DNA from: Actinomycetota bacterium
GTDB lineage: Bacteria; Actinomycetota; Humimicrobiia; Humimicrobiales; Humimicrobiaceae
DNA: 7,389 bases
Reading direction: 5' to 3'
Assembly (NCBI GenBank): GCA_023488645.1
Contig: JAMDDL010000138.1
Coordinates: 1-7,389, forward strand
In this document: in pieces, positions 1 to 5,825 of the stretch
Position numbering within the stretch: position 1 is the first letter of the stretch
How the letters are laid out: every line of letters begins with the position of its first letter
Notes under the pieces: model-generated
Databases searched by the model: none
Seen by the model: the letters and a program-made list of their open reading frames with translations, nothing else
What the model was told of the DNA's origin: nothing
Translations under genes and position numbers: made by a program

Positions 1-103
1 CTCTGATTTCAGGCTCGCTCTCCTCTCTAAAGAGAGGAACCATGCCCGCTTCGCCTTCATAAAGGTCTTTTCGACACCCAGCCATCGATTTTTTTGCAAC
101 CAT
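1..103 (-). CDS. 5' end of an unrecognised protein, cut by the window edge
   Basis: An open frame runs leftward off the window from an ATG at 103. The 34 visible residues begin MVAKKSMAGCRKDLYEGEAG and are charged, with no signal peptide or membrane segment. The upstream AGGTG, seven bases before the ATG, is a plausible ribosome binding site, and an in-frame TAG lies just upstream, so the start is bounded. By hand count about half of these bases are G or C, far above the rest of the window, which may mean a different origin or a conserved coding constraint. An inverted repeat with 8-bp arms (21-38) lies inside it. I do not recognise the family. The gene is divergent from fmt. It could still be a chance open frame, since only 34 codons are visible. 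Confidence 0.5.
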   Translation of the reverse strand, partial: MVAKKSMAGCRKDLYEGEAGMVPLFREESEPEIR

Positions 104-224
104 GCTTTTACACCTATCACGAAAAAATAGATGCTAACAGATTTATTCAATTATTTTGCAAAAAAAAAATTAATGGTTTAATTTATATATAAGTTATTCA
201 ATATTTACAGAAGGAAGGAATGAT
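104..224. promoter_or_regulatory. Divergent intergenic region upstream of fmt
   Basis: This AT-rich gap separates the leftward partial gene from fmt, so it should hold promoters for both. It contains a run of ten A (160-169) and a TATATATAAG stretch (184-193) that could serve as a -10 region for fmt. No convincing -35 at the right distance was found: TTGCAA at 156-161 is 22 bases from TATATA at 184, and pairs at 17 bases only with a poor TAATTT. On the other strand only weak matches are seen. The assignment is by position, not by a clear motif. Confidence 0.3.
211..218 (+). promoter_or_regulatory. Ribosome binding site that decides the TTG start of fmt
   Basis: AAGGAAGG ends six bases before the TTG at 225, which is ideal spacing. 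An ATG at 220 sits only one base after the same element and is out of frame, reading ATG ATT TGA, so it cannot start fmt. The TTG codon is therefore the supported start. Confidence 0.75.
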
Positions 225-1184
225 TTGAAAATTATTTTTTTCGGGTCGTCTGAATTTTCTATTCCTTTTCTTGAGGCAATTTACAGGTCTAACCATGAGA
301 TATCAGCAGTAGTAACCAATATCGACAGGGAAACCGGCAGAGGAAGAAAAGTTCTGCCAAATCCTGTTAAACTGAAGACTATTGAATTGGGATTGAAATT
401 TTTGGAAATAGTAAAGATGGATGATGATATTTTCCGGAAATTGCTTGATTTAAATTTTGATGGTTTTGTTGTGGTAAGTTTTGGACATATAATACCTGAA
501 AATATTCTTAATTTATCAAACGGTGCATCTGTCAATGTTCATCCTTCGCTTCTGCCAAAATACAGGGGCCCATCTCCAATTACCACAGCTTTGATGAACG
601 GAGATGTGGAAACAGGTGTAAGCATAATAAGAATCAGTAAAGAGCTTGATTGCGGGGATATTTTTATTCAAACAAGATTTAAAATAAGCGACGATGACAA
701 CAGGGATATTCTTGAAAAAAAAATAATTGAAACAGGCGCACCTTTGCTTGTCGGTGTTTTAAATCTTATCGAAACAGGTATAATCGAACCTTATCCGCAG
801 ACTGGGCAGGCAAGTTACACGAGAACATTTGATAGCAGCAATTTAAAGATAAACTGGTCTTTAAAGGCAAAAGATATTGTAAATAAAATTAGAGCATTCA
901 GTTCTGAACCGGGAGTTTCTACAACATTTAATAATTTAAGAATAAAGATATTAAATGCAAGGGAATATGAGGATATTGATGAAGATACAGCAAACCTTAT
1001 TACAGCCAATGATTTTTTAAGCGGAGCTATAATTAAGGCAGATAAACATTCAGGATTGATTGTAAAATGCAAAAGCGGGGAAGCTTTAAAAATTCTTGAA
1101 CTTAAAGTTGAGGGGAAAAACCGGATATCATACCTTGATTTTTTAAATGGTTATAATATAAAGACAGGTGATTATTTTATATAA
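225..1184 (+). CDS. fmt: Methionyl-tRNA formyltransferase
   Basis: Transfers a formyl group from 10-formyltetrahydrofolate to the methionine on initiator tRNA, in the cytosol, to allow bacterial translation initiation. The 319 residues match the usual family length. The N-terminal formyltransferase fold starts with MKIIFFGSSEFS. The catalytic triad of the family is intact: N104 and H106 in NVHPSLLPKYRG, and D142 in LDCGD, with the same 36-residue His-Asp spacing as glycinamide ribonucleotide transformylase. A C-terminal domain follows from about residue 205 (INW near 209-211, LELKVEGKNR, DFLNGY), which binds tRNA in Fmt and separates it from other formyltransferases. The start is TTG, chosen from the AAGGAAGG site. 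A phosphodiesterase gene follows 44 bases later on the same strand. No def gene is adjacent in the window. Confidence 0.95.
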   Translation: MKIIFFGSSEFSIPFLEAIYRSNHEISAVVTNIDRETGRGRKVLPNPVKLKTIELGLKFLEIVKMDDDIFRKLLDLNFDGFVVVSFGHIIPENILNLSNGASVNVHPSLLPKYRGPSPITTALMNGDVETGVSIIRISKELDCGDIFIQTRFKISDDDNRDILEKKIIETGAPLLVGVLNLIETGIIEPYPQTGQASYTRTFDSSNLKINWSLKAKDIVNKIRAFSSEPGVSTTFNNLRIKILNAREYEDIDEDTANLITANDFLSGAIIKADKHSGLIVKCKSGEALKILELKVEGKNRISYLDFLNGYNIKTGDYFI

Positions 1185-1228
1185 TAAAAATATAATAAAT
1201 CTTAAAAAAATCGGCAAAGGAATAAATT

Positions 1229-1786
1229 ATGAAAATTGGTTTATTTTCCGATACTCATGGAGACCTTCAGGCATTCAGACAGGCTTATGAAATTATAAAG
1301 GATGCAGATTTGTTTATGCACAGCGGTGATTTATTTTATCATGGACTTTTTAATTTAATCAAAGAAACCTATGACCCTCTTGAACTTTCAAAATTTATTA
1401 ATGGTATAAAAAAACCAATTATTTATTCGAAGGGCAATTGTGACAGCGAAGTGGACCAGCTTGCAGTGGATTTTAATATTTTAGATCCTGTAAGAATTTT
1501 TTATTACGAGCACCACATCATTTATCTTCACCACGGGCACAAGAAAAAAGATGAAGAGATAATTGATTTAAGCAAAAAATTCAAGTTTAACATAGTGATG
1601 AGCGGCCATACGCATATATATAGAATTGAAAAAAAGGATAATGTAATATTTGTAAATCCCGGAAGTCCTTCGCTTCCCATGAGGGGTAATTCTCCAAGCA
1701 TAGGATTGATTGATTTTGACAGTAATAAAATAAATATTATAAATATCAAAGATAATTCAATTTTATTGTCAACAGATATTTGTTAA
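1229..1786 (+). CDS. YfcE/MJ0936-type metallophosphodiesterase
   Basis: A calcineurin-like metallophosphatase of 185 residues, the same size as E. coli YfcE, which hydrolyses phosphodiesters in vitro with a two-metal centre; its physiological substrate is not settled. The metal-binding motifs appear in order: D8 and H10 in FSDTHGD, D34 in HSGD, N70 in GNCDS, H102 in LHHGH, and H127 and H129 in SGHTH. The closing block VNPGSPSLPMRG is typical of the YfcE branch. AAAGGAA lies seven bases before the ATG. It is cytosolic, with no signal peptide. It follows fmt by 44 bases without an obvious terminator and may be co-transcribed with it. It ends 28 bases from the convergent toxin gene, and no hairpin terminator is visible between them. 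All catalytic residues are present, so it should be active. Confidence 0.92.
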   Translation: MKIGLFSDTHGDLQAFRQAYEIIKDADLFMHSGDLFYHGLFNLIKETYDPLELSKFINGIKKPIIYSKGNCDSEVDQLAVDFNILDPVRIFYYEHHIIYLHHGHKKKDEEIIDLSKKFKFNIVMSGHTHIYRIEKKDNVIFVNPGSPSLPMRGNSPSIGLIDFDSNKINIINIKDNSILLSTDIC

Positions 1787-1814
1787 TATTTATATGGTGC
1801 ATCTATGACTTATT

Positions 1815-2108
1815 CTAACTTTTCATATAACGTTTAAGTTGATTATAGAAGTTCTCACGAGTACCGACAAGAATAACAACTATGGCTTCATAATTCTCTT
1901 CAATGATAGTATATGCAACCTCATAATTTGTTTTATTGTAAAAAAAGTCACAACAATAAACACCCGACAAATCACCTGCCTTTGGCTCACATCCGTATGG
2001 GTTTTGCATTATATTGTCAATAGCTTTTTGAAATGCTAATTTTAGAGATTTCTCTTTAATCTTTTTAAGAAATGTGGCAGCAGCAGGCAAAATGATTAGT
2101 TTGTGCAT
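1815..2108 (-). CDS. RelE/ParE-superfamily toxin
   Basis: A 97-residue protein of the RelE/ParE toxin fold, usually a ribosome-dependent mRNA endonuclease (RelE) or a gyrase poison (ParE). Visible family features are the basic N-terminal helices (FLKKIKEKSLKLAFQKA), the NPYG...GDLSG segment before the central sheet, the YEVAYTI strand, and the end VGTRENFYNQLKRYMK. R84 and Y88 lie where RelE-type nucleases place catalytic residues, which favours RNase over gyrase activity, but this is inference. The preceding antitoxin gene ends in the same bases: the strand reads GTGATG, where TGA is the antitoxin stop. I chose the ATG at 2108; starting at the GTG (2111) would add one methionine. Translation is therefore probably coupled to the antitoxin, which keeps toxin output low. 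GC content is above that of its neighbours. Confidence 0.85.
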   Translation of the reverse strand: MHKLIILPAAATFLKKIKEKSLKLAFQKAIDNIMQNPYGCEPKAGDLSGVYCCDFFYNKTNYEVAYTIIEENYEAIVVILVGTRENFYNQLKRYMKS

Positions 2109-2488
2109 CACTTTTTCTCTGTGCCAAAAACATCCTCATATGTAGAAAATAGCGCTTTTCCTTCAGCGGCAAGATGCGCCTCATTTAGCATGTTTTCCAC
2201 AGTGGGGCGAATCTGATGACGTACTTGTTTGAATCTGGCAAGAAGTTCTTGCCCCGAAAGCCCTTGCGAAATTAAATCAGCTAAAATCTGTTCGTCAAAC
2301 TCTCCGATGTTCTCATGCACGGGGCGTATGACAATGGCATTATTTTGTATATAGCAATCTACTTCTTTATCGATACCAATGCTGTTAAAAAACTCAATTG
2401 GAATAGTTATTTGACGTTTTCGTGATACCGAAATACGTTTTTTAATTATTTGGCTTAATCCTTTTTGCATTTCTTTAAACATTAACAT
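2108..2488 (-). CDS. AbrB/MazE/SpoVT-type antitoxin
   Basis: The antitoxin partner of the downstream RelE-type toxin. Residues about 17-56 form a swapped-hairpin AbrB DNA-binding domain (RISVSRKRQITIPIEFF, then GIDKEVDCYI and AIVIRPV). The remaining C-terminal part, rich in charged and helical residues and ending FGTEKK, is the expected toxin-binding region. Family knowledge says such proteins neutralise the toxin and repress their own promoter as dimers. I start it at the ATG at 2488 (126 residues) because GGAAG lies five bases upstream; a GTG at 2500 would add four residues (three of them glutamates), has no ribosome binding site and would consume this one. Part of the gene is near 50 percent GC by count, unlike the flanking AT-rich genes, consistent with horizontal transfer. 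Confidence 0.87.
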   Translation of the reverse strand: MLMFKEMQKGLSQIIKKRISVSRKRQITIPIEFFNSIGIDKEVDCYIQNNAIVIRPVHENIGEFDEQILADLISQGLSGQELLARFKQVRHQIRPTVENMLNEAHLAAEGKALFSTYEDVFGTEKK

Positions 2489-2532
2489 TTCTTCTTCCAC
2501 GATATATTCAAAATCAAAATATCATACTTATT

Positions 2533-2566
2533 TTCTTTGATTTTTTTATAACAAAGAAACAAAGAA
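2533..2566. repeat. Half-site repeats, candidate antitoxin operator
   Basis: On the + strand TTCTTTG (2533-2539) is the inverted mate of CAAAGAA (2552-2558), with 12 bases between, and a second CAAAGAA lies at 2560-2566. The last two belong to a perfect tandem 8-bp repeat ACAAAGAA (2551-2566). The three half-sites flank the -10 element and fill the promoter spacer, where a bound antitoxin dimer would block RNA polymerase. Repeat and position are seen; binding by this antitoxin is inferred. Confidence 0.55.
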
Positions 2567-2573
2567 TTGTCAA
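2545..2573 (-). promoter_or_regulatory. Sigma-70-type promoter of the toxin-antitoxin operon
   Basis: On the minus strand a perfect -35 TTGACA (2573-2568) is followed after exactly 17 bases by TATAAA (2550-2545), five of six matches to the -10 consensus. Transcription should begin near 2538, leaving about 50 untranslated bases before the antitoxin ATG. It is the best promoter seen in the window and gives the module its own transcription start, separate from the cluster upstream. Confidence 0.8.
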
Positions 2574-2685
2574 GATTCTAAAATTATTGCCTGTATATTT
2601 GGGAACAATGGTCAATTTCATATATCTTTATAATTATTGCTTAATGATTTATTTAAGTTCTTTTTACCAAGAAAATACAACTTTT
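2574..2685. other. Spacer between the aldolase gene and the toxin-antitoxin promoter
   Basis: About 110 AT-rich bases lie between the aldolase stop and the -35 element. Only a weak hairpin (TTCTT/AAGAA around 2657-2673) with no clean T-run is visible, so I cannot name a terminator for the catabolic cluster. A short open frame on the + strand here overlaps the aldolase gene and has no ribosome binding site. Confidence 0.4.
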
Positions 2686-3402
2686 TCATTCATAAAGATC
2701 TTCCAATTTCTTAATATACCTGGGATCTCCAGGTATTTTCAGATTTCTTTTTGTTATAATATTTTCTAGGTCATTAATTGATTCTTTAGATATTTCATTA
2801 AGATTACCTATCGCTAATGAAGTTTGTATTGAAATAGCCATTGACTCAATCATTTCTAAGAGATCTAATGCTCTTTCAACGCCTTCGGAGCTAAGTATAA
2901 TTATTCCATGATTTTTCATTAAAAATGCATTAGATTTATGGATAACTTTATCAAATTCAATTGCAAGGCTATCAGATATTGGTTCGGCATATTCTACAGA
3001 TATAACAGGACCAACTTCAAGAATAGGCTCTGGCAATAATGGTTTTGACAGCAAATCAGTATCGACCAGTGAAAAACCTGTTAATACTGGCGGATGGGCA
3101 TGGACTAATCCTTTTATATCGGGTCTCTTATTTAATATTCTAATATGCATTGGTGTTTCACCTGTAGGTTTTCTATCGTTTGCATTAAATAAAACATTAC
3201 CATTTGCATCTATAATTAAAATATCATTAAAACTAATTTTTCTTTTGGGAACTTTTGTTGGAGTTATAAGGATAATATTTCCATTAATCCTATAAGATAG
3301 ATTACCTCCATGTGAAGTTACATAACCCAAATCTGCAAGCCTGTTACTAGTAAATACAATTTCCCTTATTTCGCTTTCGTATTTTCTTTGTAGCTCATGC
3401 AT
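2686..3402 (-). CDS. Class II aldolase/adducin family protein (FucA-like)
   Basis: A zinc enzyme of 238 residues in the family of L-fuculose-1-phosphate aldolase and L-ribulose-5-phosphate 4-epimerase, acting in the cytosol on phosphorylated sugars. GNLSYR (34-38) and TPTK (47-50) form the phosphate-binding region. PTGETPMH carries E82, the catalytic acid position, and HAHPP gives zinc ligands H101 and H103; KNHG gives the third, H165. The E82-H101 distance of 19 equals E73-H92 in E. coli FucA, and all ligands are intact, so it should be active. Aldolase or epimerase cannot be decided from this. The start at 3402 has only a weak GTGGA site; a better AAGGA lies further up, in front of a five-codon frame. 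It lies last in the cluster, 53 bases after the ROK gene, and probably acts on the product of the upstream enzymes. Confidence 0.88.
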   Translation of the reverse strand: MHELQRKYESEIREIVFTSNRLADLGYVTSHGGNLSYRINGNIILITPTKVPKRKISFNDILIIDANGNVLFNANDRKPTGETPMHIRILNKRPDIKGLVHAHPPVLTGFSLVDTDLLSKPLLPEPILEVGPVISVEYAEPISDSLAIEFDKVIHKSNAFLMKNHGIIILSSEGVERALDLLEMIESMAISIQTSLAIGNLNEISKESINDLENIITKRNLKIPGDPRYIKKLEDLYE

Positions 3403-3455
3403 TTAATTCCACTATGATCCTTAAAAACAATGAGTTTAAATAATATTAAAAAATG

Positions 3456-4676
3456 TTAAATCGGAATTATATCAAGAATCATACTTGCTGCACCAACAAT
3501 TCCCATTTCTTTGCTTTTTATAGATTTCTGAATATTTATTTCTTTTTTAATATTTTGAAAGATATTATTATTAATAAATTTTCTTACTTCTTCGAAGAAA
3601 AAATCATCGAATAATGCAAATTTCCCATGTATAATTATTAAATCAGGATCAAACGCACATATAGTATTAGCAATTCCTATTGCAAATAATCTTATTATTT
3701 TTTTTAAAATAAATTTTGAAAAATCTTCATCTTGGTTTTTATTTAATGCAAAAAAAAGATCCTCTAAAGAAATATAATTATTATTTTTATAAATTTTAAA
3801 TATTTCTAAATTAGAAGTATCAAATTTTGAGATGTTTTCTTTGATAATGTTATTTATATTCTTTTCGCTTACTAAATTTTCAAAGTTAAATTTTTCATAA
3901 TTATTGTCTGAATCAATATTAATATCTAATATCATGTGACCAATTTCACCACATAGAAAATTTTTACCTCTAAATATTTCTCTATTAATTATTACACCAG
4001 CACCTATTCCTTCGGCTGTAGTTGCAATAGTTATAAAATTATTTACTTTTTTTGCAATACCGAACCATTTTTCACCTAATGCTCTAACAGATACTTCATT
4101 ATCTAGAGCTACCGGAACATCAAATTCATTTTGGATTATTTCTCTTAAAGGAATGTCTTTCCATTCATGAAATCTTGTAAAAATTCTTATAATCCCATTA
4201 TCGAAATCTATAATTCCAGGAAGACCTACACCTATGCCAAGTAATTTCTTTTTCTCATAAATATTGGAATTCATAGTTTCATTTATAAGTTTTATTAACC
4301 TTTTTATAACATCCTTAGGGCCTTTATTTATTTCTGTATCTATATTATTTTCATGAATAATTTTCCCATTCAAATCTGTAATCCCACATCTAATTTTATG
4401 TTCCCCAATAAGCACCCCTATTGTATAATAAGCACTGGGATTAAACTTAATAAGTAGGGGTCTTTTACCACCTTCTTTTCCAGAATTACCATATCCTGAT
4501 TTAATCACTAATCCTTTTTTTAATAGTAAATCTACAATTTCATTAATTGTTACCTTTGAAAGACCTGTCAATTCATATAAATCAGTCTTTGTTAAAACTT
4601 GTTCTTGCCTTATGTATTTAAGAACAAGTTGTCTATTTATTTTTCTAACTAATTCTGGTTTTCCTATTAAATTCAT
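3456..4676 (-). CDS. ROK-family transcriptional regulator (XylR/NagC type)
   Basis: A 406-residue protein with an N-terminal winged helix-turn-helix (about 27-60: LTKTDLYELTGLSKVTINEI, then a wing ending GGKRPLL) fused to a ROK sugar-kinase-like domain (GIGVGLPGIIDF near 147-158, GIGAGVII 223-230, GEIGHM 243-248). This is the layout of sugar-responsive repressors such as XylR and NagC. The kinase-type ASN-ASP pair is N193-E194 (LDNEVSVRALGE), as in XylR-like repressors, so sugar phosphorylation is unlikely. The cysteine-rich zinc motif that normally follows GEIGHM is missing: that stretch is full of Asp, Asn and Glu. Upstream lie GGAAAG and a 50-base gap holding a 10-bp palindrome. It probably senses the cluster's substrate and controls the operon. 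It sits between the M24-like and aldolase genes. Confidence 0.88.
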   Translation of the reverse strand: MNLIGKPELVRKINRQLVLKYIRQEQVLTKTDLYELTGLSKVTINEIVDLLLKKGLVIKSGYGNSGKEGGKRPLLIKFNPSAYYTIGVLIGEHKIRCGITDLNGKIIHENNIDTEINKGPKDVIKRLIKLINETMNSNIYEKKKLLGIGVGLPGIIDFDNGIIRIFTRFHEWKDIPLREIIQNEFDVPVALDNEVSVRALGEKWFGIAKKVNNFITIATTAEGIGAGVIINREIFRGKNFLCGEIGHMILDINIDSDNNYEKFNFENLVSEKNINNIIKENISKFDTSNLEIFKIYKNNNYISLEDLFFALNKNQDEDFSKFILKKIIRLFAIGIANTICAFDPDLIIIHGKFALFDDFFFEEVRKFINNNIFQNIKKEINIQKSIKSKEMGIVGAASMILDIIPI

Positions 4677-4705
4677 AAACTCATAATCTTTCCAACAATA
4701 ATTTT

Positions 4706-4715
4706 ATGTTAACAT
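4706..4715. repeat. 10-bp perfect palindrome upstream of the ROK gene
   Basis: ATGTTAACAT lies in the 50-base gap between the M24-like and ROK genes. On the minus strand a TAAAAT, a possible -10 element, overlaps its downstream end, without a matching -35. It may be an operator for the ROK protein or an internal promoter, but in sequence this AT-rich a short palindrome can arise by chance. Confidence 0.3.
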
Positions 4716-4726
4716 TAATTTAAATA

Positions 4727-5824
4727 TTAAATCTCTAATATTTTGGGTTTTAGATAGATAGATTTATTAATATTTAATTCTTCACAGGGCCAATTATTAT
4801 CTATGGTTAATTGTTTAGGTTTATCATCTTCAATTAATAACACATCTTCAGTTTTTACACCTTCAATTGTCGGATTAAAACTAATTAAATTATTATTATT
4901 TAAAGTATAATTGGAATTTTCTTTTATTTCTATTTCCCTCGGAGTATAGCCTATTATTCCACCTTGAGTGTGCTTCTCCCACTCATATAGTAAATTCATT
5001 TTAGAATAAGTTTCTTTACCTTTAATATATAATTCTGTCAAATTTCTGCCAGAAATTGAATAATTATAATAGGTTGCATCTATAAAATTTACCAGATATT
5101 GCTTTCTATGAAGATTTTTTGGAGCTTTGCCAAAATAAACAGATCTTGAAACAGATATATTTATACCATCTTCTTCAACTACTGTTGAAATCAATAAGTA
5201 TTTATTTACAATTTTATTAGTAGCAACTGGATGTCTGAATTTAAATATTCTATCATCGCTTCCAATCATAAGCACTGTTGCTTTGATGTTATCCATAAGC
5301 AATCTATAATTAAGAGATGCTGCTATTTCGCATTCCTTAATTTCTGGTTTAAGTTCCAAGCAAAACTCTGTTAATATTTTTGTGTATCTTTTGCAAAATT
5401 GTATAGTTCTTCCAATTTCATGATAAGTTAAATTAACTCTTAAATTAATTAATAAATCCTCAATATTTGTTATTCTATGATCATTAAAATCACCCCCGAT
5501 TTTTTTTTGAATACCCAATTTTTTTATTGCATCAAATACATCCTCGCAATCCCATTTATATATAATCTTATTAAAATTTAAGTTTAATAATTCTTCCTGT
5601 ATTACTCTATTGCCATCACTATTTGTAGCTATTAGATAATCCTCTTCTTTAGTAATTAAAAGATAAACCAAAGAATTATTATAATTTTTTAATACATCAT
5701 TTCTTTTGCCGCATGTAATCCATAAAAAATTTGATTGTTTTGAAATTAATACTGCTCCTATATTCTTATTTTCAATTGACTTTAACAATCTTTGCTTTTT
5801 ATTTAAGAATTCATCTTTTTGCAT
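4727..5824 (-). CDS. M24-family 'pita-bread' protein lacking metal-binding aspartates
   Basis: A 365-residue protein related to Xaa-Pro aminopeptidase and creatinase: an N-terminal creatinase-like domain (about 1-135) and a C-terminal M24 domain (about 140-340). The M24 block is recognisable: RIFKFRHPVATNKIV with H198, RSVYFG, HTQGGIIGY with H285, and SFNPTIEGVKTEDVLLI with E326. The two Asp ligands of metallopeptidases are absent: the strand that should carry the first reads YLLISTVV, and SVSRS replaces the usual SDxTR. H198 in a HPVxTN-like context resembles the catalytic histidine of creatinase, a metal-free enzyme of this fold. I infer a non-peptidase hydrolase or another non-metal role, though this branch is commonly labelled aminopeptidase. 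The start has AAGGA five bases upstream and follows the URO-D stop by one base, which suggests translational coupling. Confidence 0.8.
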   Translation of the reverse strand: MQKDEFLNKKQRLLKSIENKNIGAVLISKQSNFLWITCGKRNDVLKNYNNSLVYLLITKEEDYLIATNSDGNRVIQEELLNLNFNKIIYKWDCEDVFDAIKKLGIQKKIGGDFNDHRITNIEDLLINLRVNLTYHEIGRTIQFCKRYTKILTEFCLELKPEIKECEIAASLNYRLLMDNIKATVLMIGSDDRIFKFRHPVATNKIVNKYLLISTVVEEDGINISVSRSVYFGKAPKNLHRKQYLVNFIDATYYNYSISGRNLTELYIKGKETYSKMNLLYEWEKHTQGGIIGYTPREIEIKENSNYTLNNNNLISFNPTIEGVKTEDVLLIEDDKPKQLTIDNNWPCEELNINKSIYLKPKILEI

Positions 5825-5825
5825 A

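Noticed and set aside
21..38. Inverted repeat with 8-bp arms and a 2-base centre, considered as a terminator
   Set aside because: The loop is too short for a stable hairpin, no T-run follows on either strand, and it lies within the likely leftward coding frame.
281..535. 84-codon minus-strand frame inside fmt
   Set aside because: It is antisense to the conserved formyltransferase catalytic domain and shows no features of its own.
1787..1814. Shared terminator between the convergent phosphodiesterase and toxin genes
   Set aside because: No inverted repeat with a T-run is present in the 28 bases.
2489..2500. GTG at 2500 as antitoxin start
   Set aside because: It lacks a ribosome binding site, and its first codons form the GGAAG site that suits the ATG at 2488.
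2587..2769. 60-codon + strand frame rich in Phe, Tyr and Ile
   Set aside because: It overlaps the end of the aldolase gene, has no Shine-Dalgarno site, and its hydrophobic look follows from AT-rich sequence.
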